Assembly (NCBI RefSeq): GCF_000612725.1
Contig: NZ_HG964457.1
Location: 62,001-126,000, forward strand
Length of the DNA: 64,000 nt
Source of the DNA: Mycolicibacterium austroafricanum
Lineage (GTDB): Bacteria; Actinomycetota; Actinomycetes; Mycobacteriales; Mycobacteriaceae
Direction: 5' to 3'
A model generated the notes under the pieces. It worked only from the letters and a program-made list of their open reading frames with translations, ran no database searches and was not told the origin of the DNA. The translations under genes and the position numbers were made by a program. Positions 24,711 through 34,259 of this stretch are shown here, piece after piece (the stretch's first letter is position 1; every line of letters starts with the position of its first letter).

Positions 24711-27164
24711 TCAGCCCGGAGGCGGGGGTGGAGGTGGAGGCGGCCCAAGGACCGGCACCGTGATCGGCGGCAGACCCGGGATCTGGATGACGGTCTGACC
24801 GATCGGCGGGGGTGGCAGGCCCGGTGGGGCGCCGGGCGGCGGTGGCGGAGGGGCGGGCGGGATGCCGTTGGAGATCTGGATCGTGATGATCGACCCCGGC
24901 ACCGTCTGACCGGTCGGCGACGTTCCCACCACGGCGCCGTACGGCGCCGTGCTGTTGACCGGGGTGGGCTGGTCGGCGACCTGGAACCCGGCCTCGCGCA
25001 GCCGCTGCCGCGCGGTGTCCTGGTTCATGCCCGCGACACTGGGCACCTTCGACCCTGGTGCCCCGTCGACATAGCGCGGATCAGTCGGAGGCAGCGTGAC
25101 GTCGCCGAACGCGGTGGCGATCGGCGTCATCGCGGTGAACCAGGTGCGGGCCGGCTCGTTACCGCCGAACAGGTTGCCCGAGCCGCACTGCCGAAGCGGA
25201 AACGAACACAGCTCCGTCGGCGCCGTCGAGTCGTCGTAGATGTAGCTGGCGGCGGCGTACTGATTGGTGAAGCCCAGAAACGCTGACGAGCGGTTGGACT
25301 CGGTGGTGCCGGTCTTGCCCGACATCGGCAGGGACCAGCCAGTCGAGCCCGCTGCACCGGCCGCGGTGCCCGCACCGGTGTCGTCCTTGCTCATGGCGAC
25401 GGCCAGCGTGTTGGCCAGGCCTTCGGGGACCACCTGCTCGCACGTCTCGGTCGTCACCGACACCGCCTCGCCGTACCGGTCGCGCACCTCGGCGATCGGG
25501 TTGGGCGGACACCACATGCCGCCCGACGCCAGCGTCGCCGCCACGTTGGACAGCTCCAGGGCGTTCACCTCGATCGGGCCCAGTGTGAACGATCCGAGGT
25601 TCTGCCGCTTCACGAAGTCCGCGAGGCTCTCGTTGCTCTCGGGGTCGTAGTCGCGGGCGGTGCCGGGCAGTGCGTAGGACCGCAACCCCAGCTTCACCGC
25701 CATGTCCACGGTGCGCTGCACCCCGACCTGGGCGATCAGCTTCGCGAACGCGGTGTTCGGCGACGTCGCCAGCGCATCGGTGACGTTCATGGTGCCGCGG
25801 TAGTTGCCTGCGTTCTGGACACACCACGTCGCGGGCGGGCACCCGCGCGCACCGCCGCTGCCCAGGCCCTTGGCCTCGAAGCGTGACGGCGAGTCGAGCT
25901 GGGCGTTGATGCCCATCCCCATCTCCATGGCCGCCGCGGTGGTGAAGATCTTGAACACCGACCCGGCGCCGTTGCCCACCAGTGAGAACGGCTGCGGCTG
26001 CATCGTCTCCCCGGCATCCAGGTTCAGGCCGTAGGTGCGGTTGCTGGCCATCGCCAGCACCGGATGGGAGTCCTTACCCGGCCGGATGACGCTCATGACG
26101 CTCGCGACGCCGGGCAGATCAGGGCTCGCGAACTCGTTGATCGCGTTCTTCACCGATGCCTGCACGTCCGGTTCCAGCGTGGTCTTGATGAGGTAACCGC
26201 CCTTGGCGACCTGATCCTTGCTGATCCCGGCACGGGCCAGGTAGTCCAGCGCGTAATCGCAGAAGAACGCGCGGTCGCCTGCGGCGATGCAGCCCCTCGG
26301 CAGTTCCTTGGGTTGCGGCAGGATCCCGAGCGGCTGCTGTTTGGCGGTGCGCAGCTCGTCGGCGTGCTCCGGCAGGTTCTCGATCATGGTGTCGAGCACC
26401 ACGTTTCGCCGTGCCAGCGCACCGTCGGGGTTGGTGTAGGGGTTCAGCGTGCTCGTCGACTGCACCATGCCGGCCAGCAACGCGGCCTGCTGCCAGTTCA
26501 GCTCCGAGGCGTTGACCCCGAAGTAGGTCTGCGCGGCGTCCTGCACACCGAAGGCGTTGTTGCCGAAGGACACCAGGTTCAGATATCGCGTCAGGATCTC
26601 CGGTTTGGTGAACGTCTTGTCCAGCGTCAACGCCATCCGGATCTCGCGCAGCTTGCGCGCAGGGGTCGTCTCGATCGCCGCCCGTTTCTCGGCGTCGGTC
26701 TGGGCGATCACCAGCAGCTGGTAGTTCTTCACATACTGCTGTTCGATCGTGGATCCGCCGCGGGTGTCGAGGTTGCCCGACAGATATCCCGACAGGCCCG
26801 TCAGTGTGCCCTGCCAGTCGACACCGTTGTGATCGGCAAACCTCTTGTCCTCGATCGAGACGATCGCCAGTTTCATCGTGTTGGCGATCTGATCGCTGGG
26901 CACCTCGAAGCGCCGCTGGTTGTACAGCCACGCGATGACGTTGCCCTTGGCGTCCGTCATCGTGGACACCTGCGGCACCTCGCCCTCGACCAGCTGGGCC
27001 GAGCCGTTGGCGACTACGTCGGAAGCGCGGTTGGACATCAGGCCGAAGCCGCCGACGACCGGGAACATCAGTCCGGCGGCCACCACACTGGCGAGTAGGA
27101 CGCACCAGGCGAGCTTGATGACCGTGACCGCGCGCGGCGGCGGGCCCGAGGGGTGCTCCGGCAT
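24711..27164 (-). CDS. ponA2: Bifunctional class A penicillin-binding protein
   Basis: The 817-residue protein makes and cross-links peptidoglycan at the outer face of the membrane. It has an N-terminal membrane helix (about 13-35), a GT51 transglycosylase domain with the catalytic glutamate in SIEDKRFADHNGVDW, a transpeptidase domain with SVFK (SxxK), SPN and KTGTTES (KTG) motifs, a single PASTA domain (about residues 685-750, VPSVAGMNQDTARQRL...) and a proline-rich tail. This is the PonA2 architecture. The ATG at 27164 is the natural start before a short cytoplasmic Pro-rich N-terminus. In mycobacteria PonA2 supports survival under stress and non-replicating conditions. Confidence 0.95.
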   Translation of the reverse strand: MPEHPSGPPPRAVTVIKLAWCVLLASVVAAGLMFPVVGGFGLMSNRASDVVANGSAQLVEGEVPQVSTMTDAKGNVIAWLYNQRRFEVPSDQIANTMKLAIVSIEDKRFADHNGVDWQGTLTGLSGYLSGNLDTRGGSTIEQQYVKNYQLLVIAQTDAEKRAAIETTPARKLREIRMALTLDKTFTKPEILTRYLNLVSFGNNAFGVQDAAQTYFGVNASELNWQQAALLAGMVQSTSTLNPYTNPDGALARRNVVLDTMIENLPEHADELRTAKQQPLGILPQPKELPRGCIAAGDRAFFCDYALDYLARAGISKDQVAKGGYLIKTTLEPDVQASVKNAINEFASPDLPGVASVMSVIRPGKDSHPVLAMASNRTYGLNLDAGETMQPQPFSLVGNGAGSVFKIFTTAAAMEMGMGINAQLDSPSRFEAKGLGSGGARGCPPATWCVQNAGNYRGTMNVTDALATSPNTAFAKLIAQVGVQRTVDMAVKLGLRSYALPGTARDYDPESNESLADFVKRQNLGSFTLGPIEVNALELSNVAATLASGGMWCPPNPIAEVRDRYGEAVSVTTETCEQVVPEGLANTLAVAMSKDDTGAGTAAGAAGSTGWSLPMSGKTGTTESNRSSAFLGFTNQYAAASYIYDDSTAPTELCSFPLRQCGSGNLFGGNEPARTWFTAMTPIATAFGDVTLPPTDPRYVDGAPGSKVPSVAGMNQDTARQRLREAGFQVADQPTPVNSTAPYGAVVGTSPTGQTVPGSIITIQISNGIPPAPPPPPPGAPPGLPPPPIGQTVIQIPGLPPITVPVLGPPPPPPPPPG

Positions 27165-27529
27165 GGGTACAGACTAGCGACGACTTTCCGGCGGCCGTGC
27201 CTCGAGCAGGCCGGACGCGGTCATGACAGGCCATGTCAAACGCCGCTGACGAGCGCTTGCGCGAGGAACGGACCGGTTCTGACGAGCGCTTGCGCGAGGA
27301 ACAGGAGCCCTGAAGCCGGGCACTGTACCCGTCTGACGGCACGGTCGTCCCAAAAAAGTGGTCACGGATGTATTGCGCAAACCAGCCCTGACCACCTAAG
27401 TTGAGCTGACAGTGCGATGCAGGTCACACCCAGTACTCGCAGTGTGGCGTAGATCGCACTAGCAATCGACGCATGGGTTAACAGTCGTCTGCGTTGTCGG
27501 GGCGCGGCCAGAACGATAGGGGATCGCTG
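27165..27529. other. 365-bp intergenic region between ponA2 and whiB4
   Basis: This divergent gap holds promoters for both genes and no credible reading frame. It contains two 24-bp direct repeats (27246-27302). Closer to whiB4 are AT-richer stretches (around 27355-27380 and 27455-27480) where a promoter is likely, but I could not place -35/-10 elements with confidence. Confidence 0.6.
27246..27302. repeat. Tandem 24-bp repeat, period 33 bp
   Basis: CTGACGAGCGCTTGCGCGAG plus GAAC occurs at 27246-27269 and again, identical, at 27279-27302. The core is an imperfect palindrome around GAGCGCTTGCGC. A reverse-oriented relative (GCGCGAGCGCTCATCGG) is repeated with a 32-bp period at 40999-41047. 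Confidence 0.8.
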
Positions 27530-27886
27530 GTGTCATCAATCAAGCCCGCGGCTCGCAAGACCACCGTGGATCCATCTGACCAGTCCATTTTGCACGGCGC
27601 CGAGGCAGAAGCCCGTATTGCCTGGGTTTCGCAGGCCCGGTGTCGCCAGACGGATCCCGACGAACTGTTCGTGCGGGGCGCCGCCCAGCGCAAGGCCGCG
27701 GTCATCTGCCGCCACTGCCCCGTGATCGCCGAGTGCGGCGCCGATGCGTTGGACAACCGCGTGGAGTTCGGTGTGTGGGGAGGCATGACCGAGCGTCAGC
27801 GCCGCGCCCTGCTCAAGCAGCACCCCGAAGTTGTTTCCTGGGCCGACTTCTTTGCCGCGCAGCGCAAACATCGCACTGCCGGCTAA
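27530..27886 (+). CDS. whiB4: WhiB family redox-sensing transcriptional regulator
   Basis: The 118-residue protein carries the four cysteines of a WhiB [4Fe-4S] cluster at 38, 60, 63 and 69 (CRQTD, ICRHCPVIAEC) and the GVWGG turn before the basic C-terminus. Length and sequence correspond to WhiB4 of M. tuberculosis, an oxygen- and NO-responsive regulator of oxidative-stress genes. The GTG at 27530 is preferred to the ATG at 27494 because it gives exactly the known length and the N-terminus SSIKPAARKT. Divergent from ponA2 and convergent with bagB. Confidence 0.95.
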   Translation: MSSIKPAARKTTVDPSDQSILHGAEAEARIAWVSQARCRQTDPDELFVRGAAQRKAAVICRHCPVIAECGADALDNRVEFGVWGGMTERQRRALLKQHPEVVSWADFFAAQRKHRTAG

Positions 27887-27895
27887 GTCGAGCCG

Positions 27896-29026
27896 CTACG
27901 CGGCGGCCGCCCCGCCGGTGATCTGATCGGCGATCGCGCGCAGCGCGTCGAGGTCGGAAACGTCGAACGGCAGTGACGGCACACCCACGATCGCCACCGT
28001 CGGGTTCGCGCCGGTGAAGCGTGACAACAGCCGGATCTCCCGTTTGGCGGTCGACGCACGGTCGGCGTGAATCTTCAACGCCGCCACGGCCACCGAATCC
28101 GGGTCGGTCTGCTCCAGTTCCTCGGCCGCTTCCGCCGCCTTCTCCGCGTGCAGGTCACACAGCGTCGGATGGGTGCGGTTGAGGATCAGGCCCGCCAGCG
28201 GCATGTGCTCGGTGGAGAGCCGGTCGACGAAGAACGCCGCCTCGCGCAGCGCATCGGGCTCGGCGGCCGAAACCACCACGAACTGCGTGCCGCGCCGCTT
28301 GAGCAGCTCATAGGTCCGATCAGCCTTCTCCCGGAACCCGCCGAACGTCGCATCCAGGGACTGGACGAAAGCGGCTGCGTCCGAGAGCATCTGCGACCCG
28401 AGGATCGTCGACATCCCTTTCATCGCCAGCCCGACCGCTCCGGTGACCAGCCGCCCGATGCCGCGCCCCGGCGCCAGCAGCATCCGCCACAGCCTGCTGT
28501 CCATGAAGCTGCCCAGCCGCTTCGGCGCGTCGAGGAAGTCCAGCGCGTTGCGCGACGGTGGGGTGTCCACCACGATCAGGTCCCACTTGTCTTCTGCCAG
28601 AAGCTGTCCCAGCTTCTCCATGGCCATGTACTCCTGCGTGCCGGCAAGCGAGGTGGCCACGGTTTGGTAGAACTGGTTGTCCAGAATGGAATCCGCGCGA
28701 CCGGGCCCGGAGTACTGGAGCACCATCTCGTCGAACGTGCGACGCATGTCGAGCATCATCGCGTGCAGCTCGCCGGTCACCTCCGGCGCCAGCGGCACCC
28801 GCTGCGGCGTATTGCCGAGATCCCGGATTCCCAACGCCTGGGCCAGCCGCTTGGCCGGGTCGATTGTCAGCACCACCACGGTGCGGCCGTACTCGGCGGC
28901 GCGCAGCGCCATCGCGGCCGCGGTGGTGGTCTTGCCGACCCCGCCCGCACCGCAGCAGACCACCACCCGGTTGGAGGTGTCCCGCAGGATCGAGGCCATG
29001 TCGAGGGTCGGTGGGGTGTGGCTCAT
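27896..29026 (-). CDS. bagB: ArsA/Get3-like ATPase, B subunit
   Basis: The 376-residue protein is an ArsA/Get3-type P-loop ATPase with the deviant Walker [12 protein letters not shown] near residue 30 and switch segments [10 protein letters not shown] and VVDTPPSR. It is the counterpart of Rv3680, which forms a heteromeric Get3-like complex (BagA/BagB) with the product of the preceding gene. The ATG at 29026 gives the N-terminus [10 protein letters not shown] that matches the M. tuberculosis protein as I remember it; a GTG at 29044 overlapping the upstream stop is possible. Client proteins unknown. Confidence 0.9.
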   Translation of the reverse strand: MSHTPPTLDMASILRDTSNRVVVCCGAGGVGKTTTAAAMALRAAEYGRTVVVLTIDPAKRLAQALGIRDLGNTPQRVPLAPEVTGELHAMMLDMRRTFDEMVLQYSGPGRADSILDNQFYQTVATSLAGTQEYMAMEKLGQLLAEDKWDLIVVDTPPSRNALDFLDAPKRLGSFMDSRLWRMLLAPGRGIGRLVTGAVGLAMKGMSTILGSQMLSDAAAFVQSLDATFGGFREKADRTYELLKRRGTQFVVVSAAEPDALREAAFFVDRLSTEHMPLAGLILNRTHPTLCDLHAEKAAEAAEELEQTDPDSVAVAALKIHADRASTAKREIRLLSRFTGANPTVAIVGVPSLPFDVSDLDALRAIADQITGGAAAA

Positions 29027-29040
29027 CGTGTCTCTTCCGC

Positions 29041-30090
29041 TCACCGCACGCCCTGGTGGGCGAGCTCTTCGGCCAGTTCGTAGAGGCTCCCGAGGTCGAC
29101 GCCGTCGGGCAATGTCGGGAGATCCAGCCGCGACACGTCGAGCTCGACGAGCTGCGCGGCGCTCTCATTGCGTGCCGCGATACGGGTGGCGTGCTGGATC
29201 GTCTCGGTGAGCAGTCCGGCGAAATCGTCGTCGGACAGCGTGATTCCGGCGGTCGTCAGTCCGGCGCGCATCGCGTCGGCGTCGATGACGCCCTCGGCGG
29301 CCTTGGCCAGGTCGTCGGGCGCCAGGTAGGCGGGGATGTTGCGGTTGACGATGACGCTGCCGATCGGCAGGTCCATCTCGCGCAGCTCGTCGATGGCCTC
29401 CAGTGTCTCCTGGATCGGCAGCGCCTCCAGCAGCGTGACGAGGTGGATGGCGGTCAGGTCCGAGTGCAGCAGCTTCACCACACCGTCGGCCTGGGAATGC
29501 ACCGGCCCGCCCTTGGCGAGATCCGAAACCGCCTTGGTGACATCGAGGAACCGTGCGATGCGACCGGTGGGCGGCGAATCGACGACGACCGCGTCATAGA
29601 CGTGGCCCTTGCCCCGCGGCTGGTCTTTCTCGTTCCGGGTGACGATCTCCTTGATCTTTCCGGTCAGCAGCACGTCCCGCAGGCCCGGCGCGATCGTCGT
29701 CGCGAACTCGACGGCACCGATCCGGCGCATCGCCCGCCCGGCCAAACCGAGGTTGTAGAACATGTCCAGGTACTCGAGGAACGCCGCCTCGGTGTCGATC
29801 GCCAGCGCGTTGACCTGGCCACCGCCTTCGGCGGTCGCGATCTTGACCTCTTCGTAGGGCAGCGGCGGGACGTCGAAGAGCTGCGCAATGCCTTGGCGCC
29901 CTTCGACTTCGACCAGCAGCACCTTGCGGCCACCCGCGGCCAGCGCCAGCGCCAGCGCCGCGGCGATCGTCGACTTGCCGGTGCCGCCTTTGCCGCTGAC
30001 GAAGTGCAGACGTGCCTTGGTCAGGCGCGAGGGCCAGCCGAGCTGCTTGGTGCCGTCAGGCACGGAAGACGCAGAAGACGTGGTAGCCAC
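29041..30090 (-). CDS. bagA: ArsA/Get3-like ATPase, A subunit
   Basis: The 349-residue protein has the Walker [11 protein letters not shown] (around residues 32-41), switch segment [14 protein letters not shown] and [12 protein letters not shown], and is the partner of the following ATPase gene (Rv3679/Rv3680 pair). In eukaryotes Get3 targets tail-anchored membrane proteins; in mycobacteria the pair has been linked to glycerol tolerance and virulence, mechanism unclear. GTG start at 30090. The two genes are arranged head to tail with nearly touching ends, consistent with equimolar production. Confidence 0.9.
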   Translation of the reverse strand: MATTSSASSVPDGTKQLGWPSRLTKARLHFVSGKGGTGKSTIAAALALALAAGGRKVLLVEVEGRQGIAQLFDVPPLPYEEVKIATAEGGGQVNALAIDTEAAFLEYLDMFYNLGLAGRAMRRIGAVEFATTIAPGLRDVLLTGKIKEIVTRNEKDQPRGKGHVYDAVVVDSPPTGRIARFLDVTKAVSDLAKGGPVHSQADGVVKLLHSDLTAIHLVTLLEALPIQETLEAIDELREMDLPIGSVIVNRNIPAYLAPDDLAKAAEGVIDADAMRAGLTTAGITLSDDDFAGLLTETIQHATRIAARNESAAQLVELDVSRLDLPTLPDGVDLGSLYELAEELAHQGVR

Positions 30091-30138
30091 CCATGCATGC
30101 TAGCCAAGGCGGGTTCGATCACGGATAAGCTCAGCCGC

Positions 30139-30300
30139 ATGAGCGAACGGACCCGCTGGGAGTACGCGACGATTCCACTACTGGTGCACGCCACCAAACA
30201 GATCCTGGATCAGTGGGGTGAGGACGGTTGGGAGCTGGTCGCGGTGCTGCCCAACCCGACGGGTGAGCAGCACGTCGCCTACCTCAAGCGGCCCAAGTGA
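30139..30300 (+). CDS. DUF4177-like small protein
   Basis: The 53-residue product (MSERTRWEYATIPLLVHATK..., ending YLKRPK) has the WEY...QILDQWGEDGWELVAV pattern of the DUF4177 family of small alpha/beta proteins. Its TGA overlaps the GTG of the RidA gene (GTGA), so the two are coupled. Corresponds to the small gene Rv3678A. Function unknown. Confidence 0.85.
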   Translation: MSERTRWEYATIPLLVHATKQILDQWGEDGWELVAVLPNPTGEQHVAYLKRPK

Positions 30301-30755
30301 GCGGCTGGTCGGAGCGGCTGGACGAGCTCGGCATCGCGCTGCCCGAGGTCGTCGCGCCGCTGGCGGCGTATGTGCCCGCGGTCCGCACCGGCAACCTGGT
30401 CTACACCGCCGGCCAGTTGCCGATCTCAAACGGTGAGCTGGCCGCGACCGGCAAGGTCGGCGCCGAGGTGTCCGCCGAGGACGCGAAGCACCTGGCCCGC
30501 CGGTGTGCGCTCAACGCGCTGGCCGCCGTCGATGCGCTGGTCGGCATCGACTCGGTGGTCAAGGTCGTCAAGGTCGTCGGCTTCGTCGCCTCGGCACCGG
30601 GATTCGACGGTCAGCCCGGCGTCGTCAACGGCGCCTCGGAGCTGTTCGGTGAGGTGTTCGGCGAAGCCGGCGCGCACGCGCGGTCGGCGGTCGGGGTGTC
30701 CGAGCTGCCGCGCAACGCTCCGGTGGAAGTGGAAGTGATCGTAGAGGTCTCCTAG
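30297..30755 (+). CDS. RidA/YjgF-like protein
   Basis: The 152-residue protein has a YjgF/RidA (chorismate mutase-like) fold with [18 protein letters not shown] and a C-terminal [11 protein letters not shown] strand. Canonical RidA proteins hydrolyse reactive enamine/imine intermediates; the Arg that supports this activity is not evident at the usual position, so the activity here is uncertain. Length is longer than typical RidA (about 128). It is coupled to the DUF4177 gene and immediately followed by the metallo-hydrolase gene with no gap. Corresponds to Rv3678c. Confidence 0.88.
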   Translation: MSGWSERLDELGIALPEVVAPLAAYVPAVRTGNLVYTAGQLPISNGELAATGKVGAEVSAEDAKHLARRCALNALAAVDALVGIDSVVKVVKVVGFVASAPGFDGQPGVVNGASELFGEVFGEAGAHARSAVGVSELPRNAPVEVEVIVEVS

Positions 30756-31529
30756 GTGGAGCACCCCGCGTACGGCCTGCTGCGACCGGTGACCGACACC
30801 GCGTCGGTGCTGCTGTGCGAGAACCCGGGGTTGATGACGCTCGACGGCACCAACACCTGGGTGCTGCGCGGGCCGGGCAGCGACGAGATGGTCGTCGTCG
30901 ACCCCGGCCCGGACGACAGAGACGAGCACATCGAGCGGCTCGCCGCCCTCGGCCCGATCCCGCTGGTGCTCATCAGTCATCGGCACGCCGACCACACCGG
31001 GGGCATCGACCGGATCGTCGATCTCACCGGCGCGGTGGTGCGCTCGGTGGGCAGCGGATTCCAGCGTGGCCTCGGCGGCACGCTGACCGACGGTGAGGTG
31101 ATCGATGCCGCCGGCCTGAAGATCACCGTGATGGCCACCCCCGGCCACACCGCGGACTCGATGTCCTTCCTCGTCGGCGATGCCGTGCTGACCGCGGACA
31201 CGATCCTGGGACGCGGCACCACCGTCATCGACAGCGAGGACGGCGACCTCGGCGACTACCTGGAATCGCTGCGCCGACTGCACGGGCTCGGACACCGCCG
31301 GGTGCTGCCCGGGCACGGCCCCGAGCTCGACGACGTGGTCGTCGTCAGCCAGGACTACCTGACGCACCGGGAGGAACGGCTCGAGCAGGTTCGTGCGGCG
31401 TTACGCGAGCTCGGTGAGGACGCCACCGCCCGGCAGGTGGTCGAGCACGTGTACACCGACGTCGACGAAAAGCTCTGGGACGCAGCCGAATCGTCGGTCC
31501 AGGCGCAGCTGGACCATCTACGCCGCTGA
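30756..31529 (+). CDS. MBL-fold metallo-hydrolase
   Basis: The 257-residue protein has the metallo-beta-lactamase motif HRHADH (His75, His77, Asp79, His80), the later ligands in TPGHT and TADT, PGHGPE, and a C-terminal winged-helix-like region. It resembles the LACTB2-type hydrolases, some of which cut RNA or thioesters; the substrate here is unknown. It begins with GTG directly after the RidA stop. The gene converges on crp across the palindrome at 31537-31593. Corresponds to Rv3677c. Confidence 0.9.
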   Translation: MEHPAYGLLRPVTDTASVLLCENPGLMTLDGTNTWVLRGPGSDEMVVVDPGPDDRDEHIERLAALGPIPLVLISHRHADHTGGIDRIVDLTGAVVRSVGSGFQRGLGGTLTDGEVIDAAGLKITVMATPGHTADSMSFLVGDAVLTADTILGRGTTVIDSEDGDLGDYLESLRRLHGLGHRRVLPGHGPELDDVVVVSQDYLTHREERLEQVRAALRELGEDATARQVVEHVYTDVDEKLWDAAESSVQAQLDHLRR

Positions 31530-31536
31530 CACCCGA

Positions 31537-31593
31537 CGAAATTGCGTTCCAACAGGCGGCCACTCGAACTTTCGCTGCCGGAATGCAATTTCG
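31537..31593. terminator. Palindrome between convergent genes
   Basis: Arms CGAAATTGCGTTCC (31537-31550) and GGAATGCAATTTCG (31580-31593) match at 13 of 14 positions around a 29-nt loop. Its place between two convergent stops (31529 and 31603) suggests a bidirectional terminator. The AATTTCGG edge resembles the palindromes at 1616 and 3515. Confidence 0.6.
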
Positions 31594-31602
31594 GCGAAGT
31601 AG

Positions 31603-32277
31603 TTACCGCGCTCGGCGGGCCAGCCGCTCGGAGTCGCTGATCAACACGCTCTTGCCCTCCAGGCGGATCCAGCCGCGGTGAGCGAAGTCGGCGAGCGCCT
31701 TGTTGACGGTCTCGCGGGACGCGCCGACCAGCTGGGCGATCTCCTCCTGCGTCAGATCGTGCGTGACGCGCAGCGCGCCGCCCTCCTGCGTGCCGAAGCG
31801 CTGCGCCAACTGCAGCAGCTGCTTGGCGACCCGGCCGGGCACGTCGGTGAAGATCAGGTCGGCGAGGTTGTTGTTGGTGCGGCGCAGGCGGCGGGCCAGC
31901 ACGCGCAGCAACTGCTCGGCGATCTCGGGACGGTCGGCGATCCACGCCCGCAGCGCTTCACGGTCCATCGACACCGCGCGCACCTCGGTGATCGTGGTGG
32001 CACTCGAGGTACGGGGGCCCGGGTCGAAGATCGACAGCTCGCCGAACATGTCCGACGGACCCATGATCGTCAGCAGGTTCTCGCGACCATCTGGCGAACG
32101 CCGGCCGATCTTCACCTTGCCGGAGATGATGATGTACAGGCGGTCGCCGGGCTCACCCTCGGCGAACACGGTGTGCCCGCGCGGGAAGTCGACGGGCTGC
32201 AACTGCTTGGTCAGCGCGGAAACGGCGCTCGGTTCCACACCCTGGAAGATTCCGGCCCTGGCCAGGATCTCGTCCAC
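31603..32277 (-). CDS. crp: cAMP receptor protein, CRP/FNR family
   Basis: The 224-residue protein is nearly identical, as far as I recall, to the mycobacterial CRP (Rv3676). The N-terminal cyclic-nucleotide domain has [18 protein letters not shown] with Glu80 and Arg89 for cAMP phosphate and ribose, followed by the dimer helix and a winged helix ([20 protein letters not shown]). It is a homodimer that binds TGTGA-N6-TCACA. GTG start at 32277. Two good sites of this form occur in the window (40908-40923 and 42200-42215), and an adenylate cyclase is encoded at 57096-58694. Confidence 0.97.
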   Translation of the reverse strand: MDEILARAGIFQGVEPSAVSALTKQLQPVDFPRGHTVFAEGEPGDRLYIIISGKVKIGRRSPDGRENLLTIMGPSDMFGELSIFDPGPRTSSATTITEVRAVSMDREALRAWIADRPEIAEQLLRVLARRLRRTNNNLADLIFTDVPGRVAKQLLQLAQRFGTQEGGALRVTHDLTQEEIAQLVGASRETVNKALADFAHRGWIRLEGKSVLISDSERLARRAR

Positions 32278-32377
32278 GTTGCCCCTTTGTGCGTTCGATG
32301 ATCAAAAAAATGCGCTAGCCGACCTCGGAAGATCGTGACATCAGTCTAGAGGCATGCCCCTATGTGACCTGCCCACG

Positions 32378-32710
32378 CTACACACGATCGGCATGTCGGG
32401 TCTGCCGAAACTCGGTATTCGAGAGCTGATGGAGGTACTCGCGGGTCGGCAAACCCTGGGCGGTGATGGTGGTGACGAGCGAGGCGTGCGGTGCGTCCCG
32501 CTTGCCGGGGCGTCGGTCCACGGCGTGCGGTGCGCGATCGGACCCGTCCCGAGCGGGGGTAGGGGCGCCGCCGGCCCTGGCTTGCTCAAGAAACTCGTCG
32601 ACATCGGACGGCGTGACCGTGTCGCGGCCCAACCCCGATTCCACGCGCTCCAAACCGAAGGTCGCCAGCATGAGCAACCCCGGAATCAGCGCCACGAGCA
32701 ACCACGACAC
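32378..32710 (-). CDS. Small membrane protein upstream of crp
   Basis: The 110-residue protein starts [20 protein letters not shown], one membrane helix, and continues as a polar cytoplasmic region ([20 protein letters not shown]...) with a Q/R-rich end. GTG start at 32710. It lies upstream of crp on the same strand with a 100-bp gap, as Rv3675 does in M. tuberculosis. No functional family recognised. Confidence 0.75.
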   Translation of the reverse strand: MSWLLVALIPGLLMLATFGLERVESGLGRDTVTPSDVDEFLEQARAGGAPTPARDGSDRAPHAVDRRPGKRDAPHASLVTTITAQGLPTREYLHQLSNTEFRQTRHADRV

Positions 32711-32815
32711 AACCGTGAAGTAAACACGCCGAAGGTCTCGACGGGATCACGAAAAGTCCACGTTAAGGACCTGACCACCGCCGGGCGCGTCGGAGGTCGT
32801 CAGTACGCTGGCCTG

Positions 32816-33592
32816 GTGACCGTGAAACCGGCCCGCGGTGCGTCTCCCAGGAAGTCGGGCCGCAAATGGGACGAGGAGACCCACCTGGGTCTGGTCCGTC
32901 GCGCCCGCCGGATGAACCGCACTCTGGCCCAGGCGTTTCCGCACGTGTACTGCGAATTGGACTTCACCGACCCGCTCGAGCTGACGGTGGCCACCATCCT
33001 GTCCGCGCAGAGCACCGACAAGCGCGTCAACCTCACCACCCCCGCGCTGTTCAAGAAGTACCGGACCGCGCGGGACTATGCGACGGCCGACCGCACCGAG
33101 CTCGAAGAGCTGATCCGGCCCACCGGCTTCTACCGCAACAAGGCCAACTCGCTGATCGGGTTGGGTCAGGCGCTGGAGGAGCGTTTCGACGGGCAGGTGC
33201 CCAGAACGCTCGACGAGCTCGTCACGCTGCCCGGGGTCGGGCGCAAGACCGCCAACGTCATCCTGGGCAACGCCTTCGACATCCCGGGGATCACGGTCGA
33301 CACCCACTTCGGCAGGCTCGTGCGCCGCTGGCGCTGGACCGCTGAAGAAGACCCGGTCAAGGTCGAGCACATCGTCGGCGAGCTCATCGAGCGCAGCGAG
33401 TGGACCTTGCTCAGCCACCGGGTGATCTTCCACGGCCGGCGCGTGTGCCACGCCCGCAAACCGGCCTGCGGTGTGTGCGTGCTCGCCAAGGACTGCCCTT
33501 CCTACGGCGCAGGCCCCACCGACCCGCTGATTGCCGCCCCGCTGGTCAAGGGCCCCGAGACCGAGCACCTGCTGGCGCTGGCCGGACTGTAG
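32816..33592 (+). CDS. nth: Endonuclease III
   Basis: The 258-residue protein is a HhH-GPD DNA glycosylase/AP lyase that removes oxidised pyrimidines. The helix-hairpin-helix [14 protein letters not shown] carries catalytic Lys144, Asp162 lies in VDTHFGR, and the [4Fe-4S] ligands are Cys211, Cys218, Cys221 and Cys227 (Cx6Cx2Cx5C). The GTG at 32816 gives a short basic N-terminal extension compared with the enzyme core; a second GTG two codons later is also possible. It starts the coupled run nth-thioredoxin-Nudix-marP. Confidence 0.95.
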   Translation: MTVKPARGASPRKSGRKWDEETHLGLVRRARRMNRTLAQAFPHVYCELDFTDPLELTVATILSAQSTDKRVNLTTPALFKKYRTARDYATADRTELEELIRPTGFYRNKANSLIGLGQALEERFDGQVPRTLDELVTLPGVGRKTANVILGNAFDIPGITVDTHFGRLVRRWRWTAEEDPVKVEHIVGELIERSEWTLLSHRVIFHGRRVCHARKPACGVCVLAKDCPSYGAGPTDPLIAAPLVKGPETEHLLALAGL

Positions 33593-33602
33593 GCATCCGG
33601 TC

Positions 33603-34259
33603 TTGTCCCTGAGCGCGTCGGCCCGCTGGAGCATCGTGGCGTTGGTGATCGTCGTCGCGCTCGGTGCCGCGCTGTGGGCGGAACTCGACGCCGACGAATC
33701 CCAGCCCCGGACCCAACGCGACGCCATCTCCGCGCGGGACCGGCGCGACGCCGACACCCCCGAGGCGCTCGCAGGTCTGCGCGCCCGCGCGGCGCTGGAA
33801 CCCTGCCCCACCGGTGGAGACGCGGGTCCCGGCCCCGAGACGCTGCGCGGCATCGAGCTCGAATGCGTCGGCGACGGGTCCCGCGTCGACGTCGCCGAGG
33901 CGGTGGCCGGCCGGCCCGTCGTGCTGAACCTGTGGGCCTACTGGTGCGGCCCGTGCGCCGACGAACTGCCTGCGATGGCCGAGTACCAGCGGCGCGTCGG
34001 GTCGGCGGTGACGGTGCTGACGGTGCACCAGGACGAGAACGAGAGCGCGGCGTTGCTGCGCCTGACCGAACTGGGCGTGCACCTGCCCACGTTGCAGGAC
34101 GGTCGCAGGACCATCGCCGCAGCGCTGCAGGTACCCAACGTGATGCCGGCCACGGTCGTGCTTCGCGCGGACGGTAGCGTTGCCGAGATCCTGCCTCGGT
34201 CGTTCGCGACCGCCGATGAAATCGCCGCAGCGGTTGACCCGAAGATTGGAGCCGCGTGA
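33603..34259 (+). CDS. Membrane-anchored thioredoxin-like protein
   Basis: The 218-residue protein has an N-terminal membrane helix (about residues 9-27) and an extracytoplasmic TlpA/AhpC-type thioredoxin domain with the redox motif WCGPC (Cys115, Cys118). Two more cysteines (68, 88) lie between helix and domain. It probably acts as a disulfide reductase or isomerase outside the membrane. The start is uncertain: TTG at 33603 gives a clean anchor after a short polar N-terminus, but there is no strong ribosome binding site; GTG at 33636 is an alternative. Corresponds to Rv3673c. Confidence 0.85.
   Translation: MSLSASARWSIVALVIVVALGAALWAELDADESQPRTQRDAISARDRRDADTPEALAGLRARAALEPCPTGGDAGPGPETLRGIELECVGDGSRVDVAEAVAGRPVVLNLWAYWCGPCADELPAMAEYQRRVGSAVTVLTVHQDENESAALLRLTELGVHLPTLQDGRRTIAAALQVPNVMPATVVLRADGSVAEILPRSFATADEIAAAVDPKIGAA

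Noticed and set aside
27246-27302. Two repeats with regular spacing considered as a minimal CRISPR
   Set aside because: Only two units with a 9-bp gap, no spacer-length sequence and no cas genes.
32360-32395. TGTGACCTGCCCACGC upstream of crp considered as an autoregulatory CRP site
   Set aside because: The left half is perfect but the right half (CACGC) matches poorly; weak compared with the two reported sites.
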